From Eurosta solidaginis (lineage: Eukaryota > Arthropoda > Insecta > Diptera > Tephritidae): DNA of 64,000 nucleotides. The position numbers and the translations under genes are program-made. The stretch spans positions 345,568,302-345,632,301 of the forward strand of contig NC_090319.1 in the NCBI RefSeq assembly GCF_040869045.1. Direction: 5' to 3'. The notes below the pieces were generated by a model, which saw nothing but the letters and a program-made list of their open reading frames with translations, was not told the DNA's origin and did not search any database. Of the stretch, positions 1-10,500 are shown one piece after another. How positions within the stretch are numbered: the first letter of the stretch is position 1; the number at the start of each line of letters is the position of its first letter.

Positions 1-580
1 TTAGTTGCAACTGCTCGATACGTCCTCTCAAAGCATCCACCTCGGCCTCGATTTTATCCTGTCGACCACTGAAGCCTTCATGAAACTGGGTTAGTTTTTC
101 TTCCATATGCGCTTCCAGTTTAGATGATATACGGACTTCCTGCTCTTCTAGTTGTGTGGAGATCTGAGATGATATCTGTGCTGAAATTTGTGAAATACGC
201 GTTTCTTGTGCTTCAATTTTCGATGTTATTTCTGACGACATTTCTGCAATACGTGTCTTCTGTTCTTCCATCATGGATGTTATATCTGTCTTTTGCGATT
301 CCAGTTGAGAAGCCACTGTCGATGTTTGAGCAGATATTGCAGCCAAAATCATGTTCAAGTCTGTGCTCGTAACTGTCTGCGATGTTTCGTTTTTCTCTTC
401 AATTTTTGTTACTTCCTCGCCATCAAGATGAAAGTCATACTCTTCCACATCAATTCCTTCCGCTTCCATTGCCTCTCGTAGCCGTGCCTGAAGTTCAAGT
501 TTAACGCCGCTTGTATTCAATCCACGGCTCTCCAACTCCTTCTTTAGTTGCTGGATCTTCAATTCACTGAACTTTGCCAT
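1..580 (-). CDS. Partial gag-like protein of LTR element copy 1 (SAP domain plus coiled coil)
   Basis: The ATG is at 580-578 and the frame is open to the window edge (193 codons seen, C-terminus outside). The first 40 residues look like a SAP-type helix-extended-helix (MAKFSELKIQQLKKELESRG then a Leu-rich helix). The rest is a Glu/Gln/Ser-rich coiled coil built on repeats of the type ITSKIEAQETRI. The same protein starts the element copies at 6603 and 61395, so this is the gag start of one LTR-retrotransposon family. The primer binding site and LTR lie immediately upstream, on the higher-coordinate side. No stop is seen in the 580 nt, unlike the other two copies. The domain name is by pattern only. 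Confidence 0.8.
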   Translation of the reverse strand, partial: MAKFSELKIQQLKKELESRGLNTSGVKLELQARLREAMEAEGIDVEEYDFHLDGEEVTKIEEKNETSQTVTSTDLNMILAAISAQTSTVASQLESQKTDITSMMEEQKTRIAEMSSEITSKIEAQETRISQISAQISSQISTQLEEQEVRISSKLEAHMEEKLTQFHEGFSGRQDKIEAEVDALRGRIEQLQL

Positions 581-631
581 GTCCTTGTTGTCCTCCGGAA
601 TTTATTCAACAATTCCTCTTCTGACACCAAT

Positions 632-1344
632 TGTAACGAATTTGCTGCAAATCCTCTTATTTGCCCCTTTTGCTAGGTTCGTATCGCTAAACTGTTGAAT
701 AAATAACTCCAATATTGAATAATGCAAAAATGGCCTTTATTAAAATGCTTCACAATAACACTCAAACTGTGCAACGAATAGCTTAATAACCAAACTGATA
801 GCTCAAATGAAACTCCACTATTCAAAATAATACTGCTATTGCTCGCTAGATATCGTGTTAATCAAACTGCTTGACAACTCAAATCAAACTGAATTACTTC
901 TTACTCGCCTGCACCGCTTTTATAGTTTACGCTGCATACTTCTAGGCTCTTCGATTTCCAGAAGTTACTAGTTGTTTCGGCTACAAAATCGCCAGCCGCA
1001 ACTACGTGCACAAATTATTGCCCTCTCTTGTGACCACTGAGATAAGATATATGCATGTGTTTGTGCATTGCCGCTCCGCTGCTCGTATACGTACATATGT
1101 GTAGACGCAATTATTTATTCGTTTATGTAAACACATAAAGATTGAATTATTGATGTGAATGTTTGTAGTTTACAGTCTCTCGCGCGCACATAGCCGTATA
1201 AGTAAATGCATCTGTGTGTGACATCTCTCTGGGCTGCCTTATATATGTGTATACTTGATTTGATTATTAACGTAAATACTGCTTGGCATGGCCTTAGCAT
1301 CGCCTTAGTGATGGGATAATTTAGGGGTGGTAATATCCGTGACA
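632..1344 (-). repeat. 5' LTR of family A copy 1
   Basis: It is bounded by TG...CA and homologous to the LTRs at 5953-6543, 9041-9630 and 60722-61335. It contains the shared polyadenylation-type AATAAAGGCCATTTT stretch and a TATA-like CTATAAAAGCGG (both read on the minus strand). Confidence 0.85.
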
Positions 1345-1514
1345 ATATTCTGAAAAAAGTAACTGATCACCAAAAAAACAAAAGGTAGCATTGTTCCATA
1401 TTTCTCCCAAATCTGTCCATCTATTTTTGGAGTGTTTTGAGCAACAAAAACAAACGCAACAGGCACTCTACCCAACCAACCACCGTGAAAAGTGAAGATA
1501 TGCACTGTTTGTGG

Positions 1515-3096
1515 TTAGCAGCTTGTACAAGGGATTCAAGGGGTTGATAAGCGCAATACAAAGCTGTTCTGTTACAAATATGAATGTATCATACAAATGT
1601 TGAGCAGGCGAGGCTGGGGCGAACCTAAGTTCCTAATGGCACTAGTGAGTGGGGGATGACCTAGAAGGTTTAATGTGGTCATATTAATCGTTGCCGAGTT
1701 GGTCGAGCTAGTACCTTTATCGTGCTTTGTTACCGGAACGTACCGGATCTGTATCCGGCAAATGACCATCAACATCAGGATCTAAAACCTTCGGGGTGTT
1801 GTTGTTGTTGTAGCAGTGCTTCGCCCCACGTAATAGCCGCGACCGATCACAAATTGTCATCAATATCCTCTAACGGGAGTCCAAGGAAACTTGCTGTTTC
1901 AACTGTTTCAACTTGCTGTTTGAAAGGGGTGTTAGAGGCGTTGGTTCCACATTACAATTAAAGAGATGGTTGGTGTCATGTAGGTACACATTGCGAGCGG
2001 GGCATACATTTTGTATGTCGGGGTTGATTCTGGATAGGTAAGAGTTTAACCTGTTACAGTATCCAGAACGAAGTTGAGCTAGAGTGAGTCGCGTTTCACT
2101 GGGGAGTATGCGTCCCTCTTCCGCAAGTTTTGGGTACTGTTCTTTGAGTACTGGATTCACCGGGCAATTCCTGTTTGTGGAGTTCACCAAGGACCTGCTT
2201 GTGTTTTTTTTTTCTTCATACGGCTGAGTTCTCAGGTGCTGTATTTCCTCAAAATGTTTACGAAGATGACTCCTTAAGTCCCTAGGCGGTGTTGGCTCAT
2301 CAATCAGATGTCTGTTGGGATGCCCAGGTTTCTGGATATTCAAAAGGAACTGTTTGGTTAGCATGTTATTTCTCTCCTTGATGGGGAGTATTTTCGCCTC
2401 ATTATGTAGATGGTGATCTGGGGAAATAAGAAGACAGCCCGTGGCGATTCTGAGAGCAGTATTTTGGCAGGCCTGTAGCTTCTTCCAGTGGGTAATTTTT
2501 AGGCTTGGCGACCATATAGGTGGACGCATAGCATGCAATCGGCTGGCTAATTGCTTTGTATGTGGTAATGAGCGTTTCTTTGTCTTTTCCCCAAGTACTG
2601 CCAGCAAGGGATTTGAGGATTTTATTACGGCTCTGGATTTTCGGTACAATTGCGGCTGCGTGCTCTACAAAATGTAGATCCTTATCAAACGTCACACCCA
2701 AGATTTTGGAGTGTAGGACAGTCGGTAGCGTAGTTCCATCGACGTGGATGTTCAAAATGGTCGCCATTTGGGACGACCATGTTGTAAATAAGGTCGCGGA
2801 GGATTTAGTCGGTGATGCCAGGTTTCGCGAGGCGAAAAAGTCGGAGAGATCAGGGAGGTAGCCGTTTATTCTGTTGCAAAGCTCATCGATCTGTGGGCCT
2901 GGGCCTGTGGCCATTATTGTGCAGTCATCGACGTAGGAAACGATAGTAACTCCTTCTGGTGGCGAAGGTATCTTAGATATGTAGAAATTAAATAAAAGTG
3001 GGTATAGGATACCACCCTGTGGCACCCCTTGTTTAATTCTTCTTGATTTTGATGTTCGGAGAGTGTCTTTATCGTTAATACAACAACAACAACAGC
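1515..3096 (+). repeat. Degenerate SINE-like (CAA-tailed) copy split by a LINE
   Basis: The left part (about 1515-1796) matches the SINE-like family seen intact at 11958-12376 and 44810-45195, including its GAAGGTTTAATGTGG and ACCGGATCTGTATCCGGC blocks. The last block (about 3059-3096, GAGTGTCTTTATCG then CAA repeats) resumes after an inserted minus-strand LINE fragment. The copy is diverged, and its 5' boundary is approximate. Confidence 0.6.
1797..3058 (-). pseudogene. 5'-truncated LINE (family L1a) inserted in the SINE-like copy
   Basis: Minus-strand non-LTR retrotransposon fragment covering the reverse transcriptase C-terminal half and 3' tail. It shows PQGGILYPLLFNFYISKIPSP, then YVDD (Y-A-D-D box position), the thumb region and a terminal CxxC-like zinc segment (NVCPARN..DTNHLFNC). 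The end carries the (CAA)n tail, read as TTGTTGTTG near 1800. Two overlapping frames (2402-3025 and 1870-2649) show a frameshift near 2450. The same family gives the longer copy at 15676-19712. TTCGG-like bases flank both ends, which suggests a short target duplication. Confidence 0.75.
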
Positions 3097-4443
3097 TTAT
3101 ACAACGTAAGGCACAACTCCACCACTATCATGAAAATGTGATTCATTTCGTTCTTTACCTACATCTCTGAAAGCTTAAGTATTTAGTAGTAAATGCAATA
3201 TTTTAATACATCTTATTTATATAATATATTTGTGTGAAATGGGCATAAGTTCCTTTTTTAATAATAACATTACCAACAAAAATTATATTTATATATATGT
3301 ATTGTATTGTAGTAATAATCCATTTATAATTTTAAAACAAAAATCATAAACAACTATTCCATGTTTTACTTATCATACTACATCATTCATATCCACATCA
3401 TTTGTTTACTCGTTTTTAATCAATATAGAAGTATTTTAAAATTTTCTTTATTTTAAATCTTTTATGTTGGTATTTTTTTTTTAATTGCGGACAATTACTG
3501 GTAAAATGTGAACGACATTTTCAAGTCGGCTACCAAAAGGAAAACTCATTATTACGTACAATAAAATATTCACTAGTTTCCAATTATTACATATTTTACA
3601 TAGATTTGATTTTAAGTAAATAAGACATTTTATTTTCTATATTAATCAAAATAATTTTTATTTTCTTTGCAGTTGTTAACTCAGTAAGAATATTTCACAT
3701 GAGACTCAACGTACAATTGTATTTATTTAAAATTTTTTTTATTTGAATGCCCTTGAATGTTTTGTTTGAATTTAAATTTAATTTTATCCAATGTTTTTTT
3801 TTTATTAGCAATACATACATGTAAAGACCCATACCGTTATGTCTTTTGACTTTTGCTTACATAGTTTTTTTTTTAATCTTAACTTGGTTTTTTTTTAATG
3901 CGACACACCCATCAGACGGTATTATTTATTAAATTATTATGTTATAAGAACATGTTTTATTTTATTTTCAGTTTCCCTTAATTTTATTTTAAGCTTTTTT
4001 TCTAAAATCAACCACATACTGTGTTGAACTGGAAACGGATATGATGTAGTTTTTTATTTTAACTATTTGCTATATTTTTTCTTATTACAATTTTTTAATT
4101 TTATATCTATGTATGTATAGATCGTACGAACCTACGAATACGTAAGCTATTTTTTTATATCCATTAACTACGTAAAATATATGTTTTGAAATTTTGTAAT
4201 CAATATTATATAACAGCTTGTAAGTTTTCTAGGTATGCACATACGTTTTAGTATTTAAATTTCAGTAATTGTATTATATATATGTACGTTTATGTATTCA
4301 ATTCATGTTTTGGGATTCAGTTATAAAGCGTGTACGTCACCAACCTGTTTCAGTTCTATTTTATATATAAGTGTCTGTGTGACTTAACAATACCGCCGTG
4401 TACGCAGATTCCAGGTAGTACTGCAACTCATTTGTGCCCGTGC
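3097..4443 (-). other. AT-rich stretch, probable trabid 3' UTR and flank
   Basis: This region has no coding potential. It is strongly AT-rich with many T runs and lies directly downstream of the last trabid coding exon on the minus strand. A long 3' UTR is the simplest reading. The polyadenylation site cannot be placed with confidence because several AATAAA-like sites occur. Confidence 0.4.
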
Positions 4444-4522
4444 CTATTCTTCATCAGAATCACCTTCACTTGAGTAACCTGTTTGTTGTGGTCTTCGAAC
4501 AAAAGGAGCTGTTATTACTTGA
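4444..4522 (-). CDS. trbd: trabid last coding exon (acidic C-terminus)
   Basis: The acceptor is TTTTGTAG. One base plus 26 codons in the exact phase required by exon 8 give a tail ending GYSSEGDSDEE and stop TAG at 4446-4444. An acidic tail after the last OTU-flanking helix fits ZRANB1 orthologues. It lies 5.6 kb from exon 8 across a retrotransposon. Phase match and acidity are the evidence; no transcript is available. Confidence 0.72.
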
Positions 4523-7500
4523 CTACAAAAGAAAAATTTTTAAAATAATTATACAAACTTTTCATTTATCTTATCTTATAACTTTAAATGAGTAATTCTT
4601 GTATATTTCTCTATTTGTATGTTTGTATAGCCGAACGACCTCGGGAACGGTTCAACCGATTTAAATGAAATTTGGCACAGATATAATGTATCACCTTCTA
4701 AGACTTTCTACCTAGGTGTTGCCACTCAGAATGTTTCAATATGGGTATCAAACGAAAGGTATTTCACTCCGCATTACAATATGGACGTTTTTGAGTAGGG
4801 CTGTCATTTAGGGTTGCCACCTATTCGAAATTAAAAAAAAAATTGCATGAGATATGCCGATATGGGTATCAAACGAAAGGTATTCCACTCCGCATTACAA
4901 TAGGGACATTTTTGAGTAGGGTTGCCATTTAGGGTTGCCACCTATTCGAAATTAAAAAAATTGCATGAGATATGCCGATATCGGTATCAAACGAAAGGTA
5001 TTTCACTCCGCATTACACTAGGGAAATTTTTGAGTAGGGTTGCCATTTAGGGTTGCCACCTGTTCGAAATCAAAAAAATTGCATGATATATGCCGACATG
5101 GGTATCAACCGAAAGGTATTTCACTTCGCATTACAATAGGGGACTTTTTGAGTAGGGTTGCCATTTAGGGTTGCCAACTATTCGAAATAAAAAAATAAAA
5201 AAAATGGATGATATATGCCGACATGGGTATCAAACGAAAGCTATTTCACTCCGCATTACAATAGGGACATTTTTCAGTAGGGTTGCCATTTAGGGTTGGG
5301 GCAGTTATACGAAATAGTAAAAGAGAACATTAAAGTTAAAAATCTTTAATACAATCTTATACATGACTCTACTTAATTTTCTTAATTTCACACACGCAAA
5401 TAAAATTTAAATGCAATATTAAGGCACCGGGTCAAATTCTAGAAAAATATATTTAAATACATATTTTTGGCAAATATGAAATGAATAATTGCAATTTCTC
5501 ACAGATTACTATTAGAAAGATTTCTTACCATAGCAAAAAGATATCTCACCATGGTAATTTGCTACCGTTGACCACTAGAGGCATATGTTCAATTTGAAAA
5601 CGACATCTAACCATTTAACTACTTACCACCAGATGGCGCTTAGGGAAGTAAGTTGACATTTAATTAAATTGATAGTTGTCATTCGTGAAATTTACAAGTT
5701 TTTGGAATGTAATAAAATTGTGAGACTTTCATAGTGTATAACTAAAAAATGAAATTAATAATTCGGCGCATGAAGATACTCGAATTAAATAACTTAGTTC
5801 TCGATTTCACTAATTGTCATAACAATCCCTTATACTATAGGCTGGAATTACCCATTTCAAATTTTTCATTCCAGTTCATTTTGCGGTTAGTGTTTGATAT
5901 GTTTTTGAAATCTATTTTTAAGGAAATAAAATATTGGTAAGTAAAAATATATTGTCACGGATATTAGCATCCCTAAGCTATACCATCACTAAGGCGATGC
6001 TAAGCGATGTTCACGTCAATAATCAAATCATGTATACACATATATAAGGCAGCCGAGAGATGTCACACACAGATGCATTTACTTATACGCCTATGTGTGT
6101 GCGAGAGACTGTAAACTACAAACTCACATACATCTGAGAGACGCTGAAAAGTAGAAAATTGTAAACAAGTAGAAACTATATGAGAACTATAAACACTCGA
6201 AATAGTTGGTAAGTTCTGGAAATAGAAGAGCCTAGATGTATGCAGCGTAAACTATAAACGCGGCACAAGCGAGTAAAATGTAATTCAGTTTGATTTGAAT
6301 TGTCAAGCAGTTACGAGTAAGACGATATCTAGCGAGCAATAGCACTATTATTTTGAAAGTCAGTTTCCTTTAAGCTATCAGTTTGGTTATTAAGCTATTC
6401 GTTGCACAGTTTGAGTGTTATTGTGAAGTATTTTAATAAAGGCCATTTTTCCATTATTCAATATTGGAGTTATTTATTCAACAGTTTAGCGATACGATCC
6501 TAGCAAAAGGGCAAATAAGAGGATTTGCAGGAAATTCGTTACAATTGGTGTCAGAAGAGGAATTGTTGAATAAATTCCGAAGATTGGGAATACAACTTGG
6601 ACATGGCAAAGTTCAGTGAATTGAAGATCCAGCAACTGAAAAAGGAGTTGGAGAACCGTGGATTAAATACAACCGGCATTAAGATCGAACTTCAAGCACG
6701 GCTACGAGAGGTAATGGAGTCGCAAGGAATTGATGTGGACGAGTATGCCTTTTGTCCTGATGGGGACGAGACAACAACAAAAATTGAAGAGAAAAATGAA
6801 ACATCGCAGACAGTTACGAGCACAGACTTGAACATGATATTGGCTGCAATAGCTGCTCAAACATCGACAGTATCATCAATGTCGTCACATATATCATCCC
6901 AACTAGAATCGCAGGAGGCACGCATAACATCGAAGATTGAAGCACAAGAAACGCGTATGTCAGAAATGTCGACACAGATTACATCGAAGATTGAAGCACA
7001 AGAAACACGTATGTCAGAAATGTCGACACAGATTACATCGAAGATTGAAGCACAAGAAACGCGTATGGTAGAAATGTCGACACAGATTACATCAAAGATG
7101 GAGACACAACTGAAAGAACAAGAGGCACGCATAACAGTACAACTCGAAGCGCAAGAGGCGCGTATATCATCAAAACTCGAAGCACGTATGGACGAGAAAA
7201 TAACGCAGTTTGAGGAAAAAATCGAAGCCGAGGTGGATGCTTTGAGAGGTCGTATACAAGAGTTGCAATTAAACCGCCCAGCTGTTTAAGCAAGCAATCC
7301 AAAGGTAAAAACACCATCCTTTGACGGTTCTGTTCCTTTCCAGGTCTTTAAGCTACAATTTGAGAAGACGTCGGCAGCTAACAACTGGAATGCTGAAGAT
7401 AAAGTTGCAGCTCTGTTCGTGGCATTGAAAGGGCCAGCAGCCGAAATCCTACAGACGATTCCCGAAGGAGAGCGGAACAACTATGAAGCATTGATGGCCG

Positions 7501-10500
7501 CTGTCGAGAGACGTTATGGAAGCGAGCATAGAAAACAGATATTCCAAATTGAGTTGCAAAACCGCTACCAAAAAACAAATGAGACATTACAGGAGTTTGC
7601 TTCAGATATTGAAAGATTGGCTCATCTTGCAAATGCCGACGCACCCGTGGAATACACTGAAAGGGTAAAAATCCAGAGTTTCATAAATGGCATACGGGAC
7701 GTCGAAACAAAGCGAGCTACATACGCAAACCCAAAGCCAACATTCGCAGAAACGGTGTCACAAGCTCTGATTCAGGAAACAGCGTCGCTTCTGTGTAAGC
7801 CAGTTTTCAAAGCACGCCGTGTGGAAGTAGAAAGGCCAGAGTGGGTAGACGCAATATTGGAGGCACTGAAAGGATCGCAAAAGCGAAGTGAAAAAGTTAT
7901 CAAATGCTTCAAATGCGGGAAGTCCGGTCACATAGCACGTCATTGCGATCTTGGTCTTAATAGTTCCAACAATGTGAGTGGCCGTAAACGCAAAGCTGGA
8001 GGAGATGAGCAAGAGCGAGTAAGAGGTAGAGAGCTAGATCCAGCTATTGAATGCCCTGTGATATCTGTGTCGCAAATTGGAAGGAAATCAAGCAGTCTTA
8101 CCGTCAGAGGGAATGTGGATGGCAAAGAACGAATACTGACTGTAGATACGGGCGCATCTCATTCCTTGATCCGATCTGACTTGGTCAACAGAAGAGTAAA
8201 ACCGTTACCTGGAGCAAAGTTGCGTACGGTCACTGGCGAGTATAACCAAGTTCAGGGAGAAGTGATATGTGAAGTATTGATTGGGAAGGTCATGGTTCTA
8301 CACAAATTTGTTGTGGCGGATATTGTTGATGAAGTTATATTGGGAGTGGATTTCTTGGTTGACCATGACATCAAGATCGATATGCAGAGAAGGGTGATGT
8401 GTTATGAGAACCAAGATGTGCCACTTAACTTTAGTTTGGAAAAAGGGTTCAGCAGTAATCGGGTACTGGTGGAGAAGACTCGACGAAGGCCACGAAATTC
8501 AAAGGTAAAGGTTGATGGAACAAATGGGCCTAACAAATCAAAACCGAAGGTACCTGTGAGAGAAATACTGGCATTGAAAAGCCCTAACGGACGTACTGAA
8601 ACGAAGAAAGAATGCAAGGGTGGTTTCAAGCCTACTGTTGTGAAGCGTCGGAACGATACTGATTATGCAAAGGAAATCCGTCCAGCGCAAGCTCTGCGAA
8701 GTAGTTCTTCATTGGTCAAGCAACAGAGTGCGAGGGAACGATCCAGGATAATGAGTAGTAAGATGAAACACAGGTACGACAAGGAAAATAATTCGAAAGG
8801 TTTCTTGGCGGGAGATTTGGTACTGTTATACAACCCTCATCGGCGGAAAGGTGTTCCATCCAAATTTCGGTGCAGTTGGGAAGGCCCGTACAAGGTTGTG
8901 AAGAAGATCAGTGATACCATCTACCGCATACAAAGCATTGAGAAACCACGGAGTAGAAGAGTGGTACATTTGGCGATGCTAGCAGCGTTTAGATCGAGAG
9001 ATTTGTCTGATCGGGACGATCAGACTTAGGTGGAGGGCAGTGTCACGGATATTAGCATCCCTAAGCTATACCATCACTAAGGCGATGCTAAGCGATGTTC
9101 ACGTCAATAATCAAATCATGCATACACATATATAAGGCAGCCGAGAGATGTCACACACAGATGCATTTACTTATACGCCTATGTGTGTGCGAGAGACTGT
9201 AAACTACAAACTCACATACATCTGAGAGACGCTGAAAAGTAGAAAATTGTAAACAAGTAGAAACTATATGAGAACTATAAACACTCGAAATAGTTGGTAA
9301 GTTCTGAAAATAGAAGAGCCTAGATGTATGCAGCTAAACTATAAAAGCGGCACAAGCGAGTAAAATGTAATTCAGTTTGATTTGAATTGTCAAGCAGTTA
9401 CGAGTAAGACGATATCTAGCGAGCAATAGCACTATTATTTTGAAAGTCAGTTTCCTTTAAGCTATCAGTTTGGTTATTAAGCTATTCCTTGCACAGTTTG
9501 AGTGTTATTGTGAAGTATTTTAATAAAGGCCATTTTTCCATTATTCAATATTGGAGTTATTTATTCAACAGTTTAGCGATACGATCCTAGCAAAAGGGCA
9601 AATAAGAGGATTTGCAGGAAATTCGTTACAATATAATATATGTACATATAAAAAAAGTAGAGTTTGATTAATGATGATGTTATAAATACACCTACATACT
9701 AGCCTTAAGTATTAAACTCGATACTATTAATAAGCATAATAATCGATACTAGCATTGAACTGTTATCTCTATTATTGAAATAAAGTAAGCATTGTTTACT
9801 ATATAATTGGCAGCTTAAGTAGAATTTTCACCGATCAGCTGTTAGTTGCGCTACTTGGTAAAATTTACAATGAAAGTAAGTGATTCTACAGCATTGCAAC
9901 AGATTACATGTAGAACAAAGTATGATATGCGGCATACTCGAAGATTGCCGAGCAAAGCTCGGTCGCCCAGGTACTTCAGTTTTATTAGATTTTTTTGAGG
10001 CGCAGAATAATTCCAGCGCAGGCAAAGACGTTTGAGTAGAGAATATAGAGGGTTTTGATAAAAGCTTCTAAGTATTCCAGCCTAAGATAAAATTATTCAC
10101 TACACAGATAATAAGTAAATTTGGCTTACGCTATTCTCCGATAATGATTTAACCATTCTTCAAGCATTTGTGCAACCAACAGCGGTCGTTTGCGCAATTT
10201 CTGTTGCGCCACCAATAAGCCACCATCTGTAACGCATACATCTAACCATTGTCTCATTATAGCCTCTTCGCGTCCCATCTACGAATTGATACAATAAATA
10301 TAACGTACTTATGAATGCCTAAAAAATATTCTATGGCTTACCTCTGCCTGTGTTAAAAAGTGTATTGGCAATAACTTTGATTCGCAATCCATCAACGGCA
10401 GATAACGCACATCTTCCGGCTCATCTCTACGTGAATCGATGCGTGCAAACGGTTCCATGGGCACAAGTGCACTAAAATGGCCGCGCGTGTATCCAAGTGC

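Larger units (their letters stand above)
1..1344 (-). mobile_element. Ty3/gypsy-type LTR retrotransposon, family A copy 1 (5' part)
   Basis: Minus-strand element entering from the left edge. Its 5' LTR is 632-1344 (713 bp, begins TGTCACGGATATTA, ends CGTTACA). The primer binding site TGGTGTCAGAAGAGG is at 629-615, two bases after the LTR, and looks like a tRNA-Leu-type site as in micropia/mdg3-like elements (from memory). The base quartet outside the LTR at 1345-1348 is ATAT, the same target as the other two copies. The LTR is about 100 bp longer than those of copies 2 and 3. The 3' end is outside the window. Confidence 0.85.
5953..9630 (+). mobile_element. LTR retrotransposon family A copy 2, internally deleted (no RT/RNase H)
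   Basis: Complete at both ends: 5' LTR 5953-6543, 3' LTR 9041-9630, 4-bp target duplication ATAT (5949-5952 and 9631-9634). The PBS TGGTGTCAGAAGAGG is at 6546-6560 and a purine tract GGTGGAGGGCAG precedes the 3' LTR. The internal region is only about 2.5 kb and keeps gag, protease and the integrase C-terminal end. Reverse transcriptase, RNase H and the integrase catalytic core are missing. It is inserted in trabid intron 8, opposite to the gene. The LTRs differ by about four substitutions and one 1-bp indel that I can see, so the insertion is fairly recent. Confidence 0.9.

Noticed and set aside
10126..10128. TAA as the natural end of trabid
   Set aside because: It lies inside a good donor (GC|GTAAGC), and an exon in exact phase with an acidic tail exists at 4522-4444. 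Kept only as a possible intron-retention end.
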